The position numbers and the translations under genes are program-made. Under the pieces are notes generated by a model, which saw only the letters and a program-made list of their open reading frames with translations, was not told the DNA's origin and searched no databases. DNA of 64,000 nucleotides from Aporhodopirellula rubra (GTDB lineage: Bacteria; Planctomycetota; Planctomycetia; Pirellulales; Pirellulaceae), in NCBI RefSeq assembly GCF_014192335.1, contig NZ_JACHXU010000013.1, positions 124,001 to 188,000 on the forward strand, written 5' to 3'. Shown here in pieces: positions 32,509 to 41,155 of this stretch. The stretch's first letter is position 1; each line of letters opens with the position of its first letter.

Positions 32509-33735
32509 CTAAAACTCTTGGTCGATAACTTCCTTGGAAGCACGCGTACCGAGGGCTCCCCACAATCCGTATGGGCTTTCGCGACCTGGTGCACGTGCCC
32601 CTGTACCATCCCGCCAAACGTTTCCGATTGTTGCATCGCCAGCCTCGATCGAATCCGTGATGAACTTGACCGCGCCGTCAGCCATCAGCACGTGAGCACC
32701 GCCTTGATGGCGACTGCTTGCTGAACCAGTGCCGAATGTATCGTTGGGGGAGCCAGCCGTTCCACCACCACCAAAGCAAAGCTCTGTATTGGGAGGCAGG
32801 ATCGTATTCATCCCCGACCAGACCATACGGCCAGCAGCCCAGCGATACCCACGACCGACAGCCGACGCTGCCAAAGTCGCTGGTCCGGGCATGGAGCTGA
32901 CCCAGAACTGCGGTCGCTGCGGATCAATTTGATTTTGGTTGCGGCAGTAAAGCGGAACGTTACGCACGTTGTTATTCTCGTTTCGGAAACTTGCGATTGT
33001 TCGTTTGTCTCTATCACCCAAATCTGTCGCAATCTCGCCGCCAGCGATCGTATTGGCGAGCCCATCCAAAATATCACGGAATGCCGTACTCTCTCTTGGC
33101 ACATAGACGCCACGGCACGCTGCTCGGCCTCGACCGCTGAACCAGTTTGGGATGCCTGCCGTCGTCACGGCACCACCAGAGATGTAGGTTGATCCGTAGT
33201 GTCCGGCATCAGTGGAGTCGCCCATGCAAGCTGCATAGTTGGTCCTCCCACGAGCGGGGGCACCCGTTCCAGGGTCGCTCGGGCATCGCAGCCCTGGTAC
33301 TTCCGTTGCCCATGGAACGTATTGCCCATTCCACTGAGGAGGCCCCATCGGCGGGAAGGGAGGGTTCTGCGTCCCGCCATCGATTCGTTCTTGATTGGGA
33401 TTAGCGATCTGTTCCCAGAGAGCCTGCTGTTCCATAAACGGCAGTAGGCCAATTAGATACGACTGCTGAAACGCATTGTCATCGTTCCCGCCGTTACCTG
33501 GAGAAATTGTTCCCCAGTTCTGACCAGGAAGCGATTTATAGGCAGAATGATAGTTGTGCATCGACAACCCAATCTGTTTGAAGTTGTTGCTGCAACTCAT
33601 GCGACGTGCGGCTTCTCGGGCAGCCTGGACCGCCGGGAGGAGCAGTCCAACAAGCACACCGATGATGGCAATCACGACTAGGAGTTCAACTAATGTGAAT
33701 CCGTCGCGATTATCTCGCGATCGATTAAAGAACAT
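32509..33735 (-). CDS. DUF1559 domain protein with type IV pilin-like N-terminus
   Basis: The product has 408 residues and is one of the large planctomycete family of pilin-like surface proteins. A prepilin-type site and helix lie at the N-terminus ([20 protein letters not shown], about residues 11-30), followed by [20 protein letters not shown], the family hallmark. The C-terminus has the H-X9-DG motif: the His of RHQGGAH and the Asp-Gly of LMADGAVKF are nine residues apart. The Glu of TLVELLV is the pilin E5 residue. It probably forms pseudopilin-like fibres or an envelope component; the function of the family is unsettled. It is preceded on the same strand by a small lipoprotein gene, a recurrent pairing. 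Confidence 0.93.
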   Translation of the reverse strand: MFFNRSRDNRDGFTLVELLVVIAIIGVLVGLLLPAVQAAREAARRMSCSNNFKQIGLSMHNYHSAYKSLPGQNWGTISPGNGGNDDNAFQQSYLIGLLPFMEQQALWEQIANPNQERIDGGTQNPPFPPMGPPQWNGQYVPWATEVPGLRCPSDPGTGAPARGRTNYAACMGDSTDAGHYGSTYISGGAVTTAGIPNWFSGRGRAACRGVYVPRESTAFRDILDGLANTIAGGEIATDLGDRDKRTIASFRNENNNVRNVPLYCRNQNQIDPQRPQFWVSSMPGPATLAASAVGRGYRWAAGRMVWSGMNTILPPNTELCFGGGGTAGSPNDTFGTGSASSRHQGGAHVLMADGAVKFITDSIEAGDATIGNVWRDGTGARAPGRESPYGLWGALGTRASKEVIDQEF

Positions 33736-34028
33736 GAAATTAACCTGTGGGGAGGAGAATAATCAAAACACGCATAGGAGAATGTAAGGCAGTGCTTACG
33801 CACACAACTCACTTTGATTTGATATGAAAACTTAAAGAGCAAAACATCCAGACGGCGCAATCATTCTTTGTTCAAACAAATTTTGTCAAACAAAGCTGTC
33901 TACAAGAATTACGCGAATGAAAAACCCCCTCCCGCATAATTTCGATAAGAAGGACGGGCCACGCACGCAGGCTGCAACTTGATCACTGAGTAGCGGGACG
34001 TATTGAAGTATGCGTCCAATGTGCCGAG

Positions 34029-34193
34029 CTATTCCGTATCATCGTTGGCTGCTTCGGCCATCCCATCATTGATCTCTTGTAACTCAGCATCGTTTGGCAG
34101 CGGCTGAATGACTGTCGGTTCGGAGCTACCGCAGCCTAATGTGGGGGCGAACAAAACTGAAACGAGGACGAGTCGTCGAATGGCAGAATTCAT
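34029..34193 (-). CDS. Small lipoprotein next to the DUF1559 gene
   Basis: The product has 54 residues, too short to be found by length cut-offs. It has a basic start (MNSAIRRLVLV), a hydrophobic core (SVLFAP) and a lipobox-like PTLGC with the acceptor Cys at residue 21. A short polar, acidic tail follows (GSSEPTVIQPLPNDAELQEI ... ANDDTE). The frame is clean from ATG to TAG. Similar tiny lipoproteins lie beside DUF1559 genes in other planctomycetes, as far as I recall. It lies 293 bp upstream of the DUF1559 gene on the same strand. The interval is AT-rich with an imperfect CTTTGTT/AACAAAG hairpin (33866-33895). The role is unknown. Confidence 0.75.
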   Translation of the reverse strand: MNSAIRRLVLVSVLFAPTLGCGSSEPTVIQPLPNDAELQEINDGMAEAANDDTE

Positions 34194-34756
34194 GGTTTTT
34201 CAGCAGGTTTAAAGTTGGAAACGGTTTCGGATGCCGCGTCCGAGTGGCGGATCGTTTCAAAATTCGCAAGCAAACAAATCGATTGCGGAAACAAACTAGT
34301 CAAGCGAGGGATTGCAAATTTAAGCCATTGCCTTCGCTCCTAGATGGAAGCCTCCACTTGCTAGAGAGAGGATAGTGGAGGGTGAGCAACCGAGAGGTGC
34401 TTAAGAAATCAAACGATAGCTTTTCGGAGACGCGTCTGAAGGAAACCATAGAGACGCGTCAATACGAACTTTTTGCGTTTTACCAAACGCTCGTTGCACT
34501 ATCGCCCTGCTCTGTTGGGGGGATGTGGCTTAAGTTCCGTTTGGGAAGTTTGCGGAACGGCGTTCAGGTTTTGAGAAAGAAGTACGGTTGTTCCTGTAGT
34601 TAGTTGCCATGCGTAGGTGGCACCTAAAAGATCTTTTCCTGAACGGTGGAAAAGATTGTCGACGGATTCAGAACCATTTGTTCAAACGAGTCGCCATCCA
34701 AAATTGCGAACGTGAACGCGTCTGTATTTTGAGCGTTCGTTATCGCTCGCGGGACG
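34194..34756. other. Intergenic region, lipoprotein / sulfatase
   Basis: This is 563 bp with low coding character. It contains a direct repeat GAGACGCGTC about 30 bp apart (near 34428 and 34450). It also has a 9-bp perfect hairpin ATCTTTTCC (34631-34639) / GGAAAAGAT (34648-34656). On the minus strand that hairpin is followed by CTTTT, so it may end the sulfatase transcript, whose stop lies 100 bp upstream of it. Confidence 0.5.
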
Positions 34757-36199
34757 TTATCGTGATGCGTTGGTTGGTTTGATGATTTCAAGAAGTCGTG
34801 CGTCGAGTTGATTCACCGTGACCGTGTTTTCGGGAAGCTCGGCAACGTTTTCAGTAGCGATGTCAGACCGAGAATGATCGTACAACTCTCGGGCAATCAA
34901 CTCACCGTTCTTTCGTTGCCATCTCGTGTAACGCCAATTGCCGCTGCGGATCGAATATCCCATGCCGCCGCCGCGAGGATACTGGCTTAATGCCGCTCGC
35001 TTTCCAGGCAGTGTTGGATCGGCGAAGAGCGGCAACAGGCTCTCGCCCTCGCATGATTTTGGAGTGTTCAGTCCGCACCACGCGGCGAGCGTCGGGTAGA
35101 TGTCGATGTATTCAACGAGCGCTTTTGAACGCTGGCCTGTTGGGATCCCTGGGCCGCTGCAGATCAGCGGAACGTGAGTGTCCAATTCGAAGTTGGTGTG
35201 CTTGCACCAGTCGCCGTATTCTCCAACTTTCCAACCGTGGTCACTCCAGAAAACAATGATCGTGTTCTCGCGAAGGCCTTGCCGATCGACTTCCTCGAGG
35301 ACTCGGCCGACCTGGGGGTCGATGTAGGAAACACAGGCACGATACCCGTGAATCAACGTTCTCGTTTGTTCGTCGGAGAGATCGTCCTTCGCGGGAATCC
35401 CGGAGTAGGATCGCAGTTCACCCCACGTCGTCGTGGCTTGGTCCGCGGCACCGCGGGGCGGTGTTCGCGCAGGGATTTTAATCTCGGCCGGGGCGTACAT
35501 GTCCCAATATTTTTGGGGAGCGACAAACGGGAGATGCGGCTTTTTGAATCCAACCGCAAGGAAGAATGGCCGATCATCTTTTTGTCGCAATTGCTCGATC
35601 GCGTTGTCCGCGATGACTCCGTCGGAGTAGGTGCTGTCGGTGACGTCGGAACTCTCGAACGCCGGCCCTTTGACGAACTGTCGGAACTCTTTCCCTTTTA
35701 GTTTTTGCTTTCGCGCTTCCTTGGTTTTTTCAGTGATAACGGCAACCGTTTCCGCTCCCGTGTACTGCGGTGTTGAGCAGGCGTCGAGCACATCCCAGAA
35801 CGCTTTGTCGTCGCGACCGTGGTGATAGATTTTCCCGAACGCAACGGTTCGGTAGCCGTTCTCCTTGAAGAACCGAGGCATCGACATCGCGTCTGGCAGA
35901 GCTTGGTTCAGGGGATGGTCGAGATCAAAGACGCCGGTTGAATCCGGACGCATGCCCGTCATGAGGCTAATGCGTGAGGGCGCACAAACGGCCTGTTGGC
36001 AATATGCCTGTTCAAACAAAAGTCCTTGCCGGGCGAGTGCATCAAGATTCGGCGTCTTCATGTGTTCGGCGCCGTAGCAACCAAGTTCGACGCGTAAATC
36101 ATCAACGCCAATGAAGAGAATGTTTTTGCGTGGCGATTGTGCGTTCGCAATCGAGGTTAAAAAAAGCAGGGTGGTCGCAAGAAGGAAAAGTTGTTTCAC
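34757..36199 (-). CDS. Secreted sulfatase, iduronate-2-sulfatase type
   Basis: The product has 480 residues with a signal peptide (LFLLATTLLFLTSIANA). Sulfatases remove sulfate from polysaccharides; planctomycetes use many on algal material. The catalytic signature C-x-P-S-R in VCAPSRISLMTG (about residue 72) supplies the Cys that becomes formylglycine. Metal ligands are at FIGVDDLR near the start and WSDHGWKVGEYGDW further on. KPHLPFVAPQKYWDMY is typical of the iduronate-2-sulfatase-like group. It needs a formylglycine-generating enzyme or anSME not seen here. A second sulfatase gene lies upstream on the same strand. Confidence 0.93.
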   Translation of the reverse strand: MKQLFLLATTLLFLTSIANAQSPRKNILFIGVDDLRVELGCYGAEHMKTPNLDALARQGLLFEQAYCQQAVCAPSRISLMTGMRPDSTGVFDLDHPLNQALPDAMSMPRFFKENGYRTVAFGKIYHHGRDDKAFWDVLDACSTPQYTGAETVAVITEKTKEARKQKLKGKEFRQFVKGPAFESSDVTDSTYSDGVIADNAIEQLRQKDDRPFFLAVGFKKPHLPFVAPQKYWDMYAPAEIKIPARTPPRGAADQATTTWGELRSYSGIPAKDDLSDEQTRTLIHGYRACVSYIDPQVGRVLEEVDRQGLRENTIIVFWSDHGWKVGEYGDWCKHTNFELDTHVPLICSGPGIPTGQRSKALVEYIDIYPTLAAWCGLNTPKSCEGESLLPLFADPTLPGKRAALSQYPRGGGMGYSIRSGNWRYTRWQRKNGELIARELYDHSRSDIATENVAELPENTVTVNQLDARLLEIIKPTNASR

Positions 36200-36220
36200 G
36201 ATGGTGGCTTCGCGGGGGAT

Positions 36221-36275
36221 TGAATGCAGGGAAGTGAATGCAGGGAAGTGAATTCAGGGAAGTGAATTCAGCGGA
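36221..36275. repeat. 14-bp tandem repeat upstream of the first sulfatase
   Basis: TGAATKCAGGGAAG occurs in three full copies (36221, 36235, 36249) and a partial fourth (36263). It lies in the 5' flank of the gene that starts at 36199, within 20-80 bp of the start codon, where copy number could alter promoter or leader spacing. Confidence 0.85.
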
Positions 36276-36335
36276 GTTGTGGGGAAGGTGTGCAGTCTGT
36301 CGAACCAAACATGGCAGGCCCGAAGCCTTTGTTGT

Positions 36336-37820
36336 TTACTTCTTTGGTTTGTGTTTGCCTTTCTTCTCGGCCGTGGTGGCCGGTTTGCGTTGGAAGCCTG
36401 TTGATTCGCGTTTGGCGTTAAGCTGTGCTCGGAGTTTTTTCAACACCGAAGCGTATTCTGGATTTTCTGCTTGATTCGTAAATTCACCAGGGTCTTTTTT
36501 TAGGTCGTACAGTTCCGTGCCTGCGTCGCCGAAGCCCCACTGAGTGAATCGCCATTCCGCAGTGCGGATCGATTCGCCACCGCTGCGGCTGATCGTGAAT
36601 GCTTGCTTCTTGGTCCAAGATGGCGACTGGGGATCGACCAACAACGGTTGGAGACTTGTTCCCTGGAGAGTGTCGGGTGCGGGAAGGCCGGCCAGGTCGG
36701 TAAGCGTTGGATAGAGGTCGACCAATTCGGTGATCTCGGTGGTGCCACGACCGTGCCGGTCTTTTAGCCACGGCACGCTGATGATGAATGGCACACGTGT
36801 GGCTTCCTCGAACAGGTGCTGTTTTTGGTATTTGTGGTGGTGTCCCAAGAGGTATCCATGGTCGCTAGTGAAGACAACGATCGTGTTCTCAGCGAGCCCC
36901 GTTTCTTCTAGTGCATCGAGAACGCGTCCGACTTGTGCGTCCATGTAGGAAACGCTGGCGTAGTAAGCTTGCAGCAGTCCTTTGTGCGATTCCGATGTCA
37001 CGCCGTACGTCGTGCTATTTCGTTTGTAGTTGCGGATGATTGCAGGCACATCGTCCAGGTCGTTCTCGGGTACAACCGGAGCTTCCATTGCCTCACGGTC
37101 GTAGAGATCGAAATACTTCTTTGGTGCAACGAGAGGCACGTGCGGTCTTACGAATCCCACCGCCATGAAGAACGGTTTGTCTTTCACCCGGTCTAGCATC
37201 TCGATGGCGCGATCTGCCGCCATCCCGTCGGCGTGTTCGCTGTCTCCACCGGATGCCACCACACCGGTAAAGTTTTGGGACTCTTTGTCTTTTGGTGACC
37301 AGTTCGTCAGTTCGCCGGGAGCGTTTTGTTCGGGAGCCTTGATGTTGATGGCGTCGTCCCATGACAAGGGATCGTCTCTCTCCGATGTTCCCTCAATGAT
37401 TTCAAATGGAATCCGCATGTGATAGATCTTGCTGACTCGTCCCGCGAAGTAACCGTTGTTACGAAACGTCTGCGACAGCGTCACGACGTCAGGCATGCTG
37501 GCTCGTAAGGTTCCTCGATTTCCGAGCGTCATGTTCGAATACGGATATAGCCCTGACATGATCGACGCACGCGACGCACCACAAACCGGATATTGACAGT
37601 GCATGTTCTCAAACTTCACGCCTCGTTCGGCGAGGCGATCGAGGTTTGGCGTCTTGCACTGCTTGTGCCCAAAACCACTCAACGCGGTGTTCAGGTCATC
37701 TGCAATCAAAAACAAGACGTTCGGTTTTTCAGCGTGTGCTGACGATTGCGGAATCAATGTCGCTGCGATCATGGCAGAAATGATCAGCGCAGGAATGATC
37801 CGACAAGGTGTTTTCATCAT
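36336..37820 (-). CDS. Secreted sulfatase, C-x-A-S-R type
   Basis: The product has 494 residues and a signal peptide (IIPALIISAMIAATLIPQSSAHA). Metal-binding Asp residues are in LFLIADDLNTAL and TSDHGYLLGHHHKYQKQHLF. The modification motif reads VCGASRASIMSG, C-x-A-S-R rather than C-x-P-S-R, a known but less common variant also processed to formylglycine. RPHVPLVAPKKYFDLY and VDLYPTLTDLAGLPAPDTLQ resemble the iduronate-2-sulfatase-like group. The start is one of two adjacent ATGs at 37820/37817. It lies upstream of the other sulfatase with a 136-bp gap, so the two may form an operon or a paralogous pair with different specificity. Confidence 0.92.
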   Translation of the reverse strand: MMKTPCRIIPALIISAMIAATLIPQSSAHAEKPNVLFLIADDLNTALSGFGHKQCKTPNLDRLAERGVKFENMHCQYPVCGASRASIMSGLYPYSNMTLGNRGTLRASMPDVVTLSQTFRNNGYFAGRVSKIYHMRIPFEIIEGTSERDDPLSWDDAINIKAPEQNAPGELTNWSPKDKESQNFTGVVASGGDSEHADGMAADRAIEMLDRVKDKPFFMAVGFVRPHVPLVAPKKYFDLYDREAMEAPVVPENDLDDVPAIIRNYKRNSTTYGVTSESHKGLLQAYYASVSYMDAQVGRVLDALEETGLAENTIVVFTSDHGYLLGHHHKYQKQHLFEEATRVPFIISVPWLKDRHGRGTTEITELVDLYPTLTDLAGLPAPDTLQGTSLQPLLVDPQSPSWTKKQAFTISRSGGESIRTAEWRFTQWGFGDAGTELYDLKKDPGEFTNQAENPEYASVLKKLRAQLNAKRESTGFQRKPATTAEKKGKHKPKK

Positions 37821-38343
37821 TCGATTCCTCTTTGTCGTTGAGAGACTTAGCAACGGTCGATTCGTATTCGACATGGGGACTTTCGCAGCGTGCCGCTGAG
37901 GCTTCGGTCGTTGGATGTCGTTCCGCGTTATCTCTGACAGCGATACGAACTTTTAGCGGCAGTGCTGGTCCGCTGAGTGCGTCGTCGTCGTCGACCTCGT
38001 TCATCCGCGCATCAATCACTTCGCGAACGTTCGATCAGTGTACCAATTTGCGCTGCTGTGATCGGCAAGTTGCTTTTTCCAGACGCATCGACTTCCATCG
38101 CGTCAATCACTTCTGCCGAATGGCTGGGAAGCGTCACGCAAGAGCGATGCCTTTTGAGGGACGAGTCAGCGGGGCCATGAGGATTCGCGAATTCATATGT
38201 CCGTGATTGTGAAATCGGTGACGGGGGACGGTGAGTGGATCGGGTGGGGAGGAATTTTTGGGGGTGAGAACGTGCTTGGGGGAGGGGAATCGAGTATCTT
38301 GGCGTTGATTCCCTCCCCATTCTCGTTTTTGCAAACGCCCGCC
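37821..38343. other. Divergent region between the sulfatases and the PQQ-propeller gene
   Basis: This is 523 bp. On the minus strand two frames look weakly protein-like and could be read as one if a frameshift near 38020 is assumed, but I cannot identify a family. The region next to 38344 has G-rich runs. It must contain both promoters. Confidence 0.4.
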
Positions 38344-39675
38344 ATGAAGCCCCGCCTTTCTTTAATTCTGTCTGTTGTTGTGTCCGCAGTTCCGTTGATG
38401 TCGGCACGCGGTTCAGACTCGTGGCCGCAGTTCCGGGGGCCTGCGGGTGACGGGGTGGCGGTGGACCAGTCGCCGCCGGTCGCGTTCGGCGAAGATGATC
38501 ATGTCGCGTGGAAAACGACGCTGCCGGGGAAGGCGTGGTCCTCGCCGGTGATTTCCGACGGTGTGGTTTGGGTGACGACGGCGGTCGAACGAGTTCCCTC
38601 GGAGGAGGAGCGTGAAGCGTTGTTGCGCAACACGAACAACGACGCGCGGAAGTTCAAGCAACTCGCCATTGCGAAAGCGATCGAGCTGAAGTTGTTGGCC
38701 GTTGATCTCAAGAGCGGTCAGCATCGGCAGACGATCGATCTCGTGACCGTCGAAACACCTGATGCCATTCATGCGACGAACTCGTACGCTTCGCCAACTC
38801 CCTTCATTGATGGTGAGCACGTGATTTGTCACTTCGGCACGTTCGGGACATTTTGTGTCGACCGTAGGTCGGGTGAAGTTCTTTGGCAGCGTACTTTGCC
38901 ACTCGAACACGGTGTCGGTCCGGGGAGTTCGCCTGTGGTGCACAAGGGACGCCTGATCTTGATTCAAGACGGCATGGATCGTCAGTACGTGACGGCGCTC
39001 GATGCGTCGACCGGGCAAACGTTGTGGACGACCGATCGTCCGCCCATGGAGGCTCCCACCGGTGACCAAAAGAAGGCGTATTGCACTCCCGTCGTGGTGA
39101 CGGATTCGACGGGTCGGGAGCAATTGTTGTGCATGGGGTCGCAGTGGATGGTTTCCTACAACGCGGAAACGGGTGAAGAATTCTGGCGGCTTTATCACGG
39201 CAAGGGGTTCTCGGTGGTGCCGCGACCTGTTCTGCTCGATGACGTGGTTTATTTTGCGACGGGTTTTGGGAAGCCCGAGTTGTGGGCGGCGCGGATTGAC
39301 GGCAGCGGTGATGTGTCGTCAACGCACGTGCTCTGGTCGGTCAAGAAAGGCATCCCTTCGAAATCTTCACCATTGCTTCATGATGGGCTGATTTACTTGG
39401 TCGACGACAACGGTGTCGCGTCGTGTTTTGATCCCGAGAGCGGGGATTTGGTTTGGAAGAAACGTCTCGGTGGCAAGTTTTCGTCATCGCCGTTGTTTGC
39501 GGGCGGTCATTTGTACTTCGGCAATCATGAAGGCGAAGTCTTTGTGCTGACGCCCGGAGAGGATTCCGAGGTGGTGCAAACCAATCAGGTGCAAGGCCAG
39601 ATCATGGCATCACCCGCCGCGATCGAGAACGCATTGATCCTGCGAACCGACCTGGCACTTTATCGATTCGAGTAG
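38344..39675 (+). CDS. Secreted PQQ-like beta-propeller protein
   Basis: The product has 443 residues. A signal peptide (LSLILSVVVSAVPLMSARG) is followed by repeated propeller blades with the motif A-x-D-x-x-T/S-G-x-x-x-W. These can be seen in AVDLKSGQHRQTID, CVDRRSGEVLWQRT, ALDASTGQTLWTTD, YNAETGEEFWRLY and CFDPESGDLVWKKR. The start of the mature protein, DSWPQFRGPAGDGVA, is the common planctomycete 'WPxFRGP' opening. Such proteins are usually annotated as BamB-like or PQQ-binding; no catalytic site can be assigned. The ATG at 38344 gives a proper signal peptide. Confidence 0.85.
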   Translation: MKPRLSLILSVVVSAVPLMSARGSDSWPQFRGPAGDGVAVDQSPPVAFGEDDHVAWKTTLPGKAWSSPVISDGVVWVTTAVERVPSEEEREALLRNTNNDARKFKQLAIAKAIELKLLAVDLKSGQHRQTIDLVTVETPDAIHATNSYASPTPFIDGEHVICHFGTFGTFCVDRRSGEVLWQRTLPLEHGVGPGSSPVVHKGRLILIQDGMDRQYVTALDASTGQTLWTTDRPPMEAPTGDQKKAYCTPVVVTDSTGREQLLCMGSQWMVSYNAETGEEFWRLYHGKGFSVVPRPVLLDDVVYFATGFGKPELWAARIDGSGDVSSTHVLWSVKKGIPSKSSPLLHDGLIYLVDDNGVASCFDPESGDLVWKKRLGGKFSSSPLFAGGHLYFGNHEGEVFVLTPGEDSEVVQTNQVQGQIMASPAAIENALILRTDLALYRFE

Positions 39676-39757
39676 TTCGGTACGATATCGCTCGACCGTA
39701 CTGTTCGCCCGAGTGGACGCGAATGGCCAATCCGTCTACCGGGGAAGACTCTCGTCA

Positions 39758-41011
39758 ATGAACGCGGCACTGCCAGTTGTTACCGAATCGCGCGGACCCG
39801 ACACACCGAACTCGTTAATCGAGATTGGCGTTGTTGTGGCGGGCCCCCTGGATATGGTGGATGCCCGTGCCGCGCGGGTTGCGGTCGAGCAGACGGACCG
39901 GCGGTTGTCGGAACTGTTCGAGGAGTTTCGGTTTAATTTCTTCGAAATCAAACGGCCCGAAATGACGGGCACGAGCACGACGGGCAACGGCCGCGTCGAG
40001 CCGAGTGTGTTGTTGCAACAAGCGGTTGAGGAACGCGATTCCCGGCACTGGGACTTTGCGATCGTGTTGACCGCGTCGGAGTTGGTCGGCAACTATTCCC
40101 CGTTTTGTTTTGCGGCGATCAGTCGTCCGCTCGATGCCGCGGTGTTGTCGATGTCGTTGATCGATCCGTTGGCTTTGGGCGTGGAAGCGAACCGAGCCGA
40201 GCGGGTGGAGCGAATCGCACGTCGATTGAGCCGGTTGATGTTGCATAGCATCGGTCACCTTTGTGGGTTGCCCAAGAGTGATCACCCGAACGATTTGTTG
40301 TTTCATCCGCACAACGCGCAGGCACTCGATTTGATGGCGGGGATGGACACCGAGAGCATCGATCGCCAGCGTCGGGCGTTGGCGGAAATTGCTGACCAGC
40401 GATTGGAAGAAGGTGCGGGTCGGTCGCTCGGTAAGCCGATCTTTGCGATCCGGGCGGCGTGGATTAACCGCAAGGAAATCCTGCAGGCGATCTGGGCGGC
40501 GCGGCCCTGGGAGTTTCCCAAACGGCTCAGTCGATTGACGATCGCCTCGTTTTCAACGCTCGCGATTTTGTTCATGACCGCGGAGGCGTGGGACCTCGCG
40601 CTAGCGCAGAGTCACACGCGTTTGCTCGCGCTGTTCGTGCTGACCATTTTGGCGACGACATGTTACGTGGTGCTGCGTCAGCAGTTGTTGGTTCGTCGAG
40701 GAACCCGTCGCACGGAACAGTCCGTCGTGACGTCGGCGGCTGCCCTTGGGATTGTTTTCGTCGGGATGGCGACAACGTGGACGGCGCTGTACTGCGTCGG
40801 CATCATGTTGGCGTACTCGCTTTTCCCCGGGCCGTTGATTGCCGGATGGGCCGCGTCAACGACGGCCGGTCCGAGTGAGCTCGTCTGGACCGATCGGCCT
40901 CAGATGGCTGTGTTTGCCGCGTCGCTGGGGTTGCTGATCGGAGCCCTCGGTGCGAGTTTTGAGTCGCAGCATTATTTTCGGCATATCATCTTCGTTGATG
41001 AAGAGATCTAG
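39758..41011 (+). CDS. Metzincin-like membrane protein lacking the catalytic Glu
   Basis: The product has 417 residues. The N-terminal half resembles a metzincin metalloprotease. RLMLHSIGHLCGLPKSDH keeps two zinc-type histidines (H163-x3-H167, numbered from the ATG at 39758) and the Gly three positions later. The catalytic Glu is Ser, and the third-ligand position is Lys. LMAGM further on could be the Met-turn. The C-terminal half has about four hydrophobic helices (LTIASFSTLAILFMTAEAW; LLALFVLTILATTCYVV; GIVFVGMATTWTALYCVGIM; AVFAASLGLLIGALGA). It may be an inactive relative that binds rather than cuts. The next gene, a membrane protein, follows on the same strand after 144 bp. Confidence 0.7.
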   Translation: MNAALPVVTESRGPDTPNSLIEIGVVVAGPLDMVDARAARVAVEQTDRRLSELFEEFRFNFFEIKRPEMTGTSTTGNGRVEPSVLLQQAVEERDSRHWDFAIVLTASELVGNYSPFCFAAISRPLDAAVLSMSLIDPLALGVEANRAERVERIARRLSRLMLHSIGHLCGLPKSDHPNDLLFHPHNAQALDLMAGMDTESIDRQRRALAEIADQRLEEGAGRSLGKPIFAIRAAWINRKEILQAIWAARPWEFPKRLSRLTIASFSTLAILFMTAEAWDLALAQSHTRLLALFVLTILATTCYVVLRQQLLVRRGTRRTEQSVVTSAAALGIVFVGMATTWTALYCVGIMLAYSLFPGPLIAGWAASTTAGPSELVWTDRPQMAVFAASLGLLIGALGASFESQHYFRHIIFVDEEI

Positions 41012-41155
41012 AGCATTTTCGAATGTGACGTAGCCCATGTTGTCAGACTTCGTGAGACTGAATTCTGGCGAACCCCGTTACCGTGAATGGGCACGCCCTC
41101 GTTTGTAGTGCTCCGGGTTGAGGAAGCATTCTCGTTTGGGAGGTGATGGCTCGTG

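Noticed and set aside
37729-38407. Two weakly protein-like minus-strand frames that could be one frameshifted pseudogene
   Set aside because: No family was recognised, the frames lack consistent coding character and they overlap the sulfatase start and the plus-strand gene.
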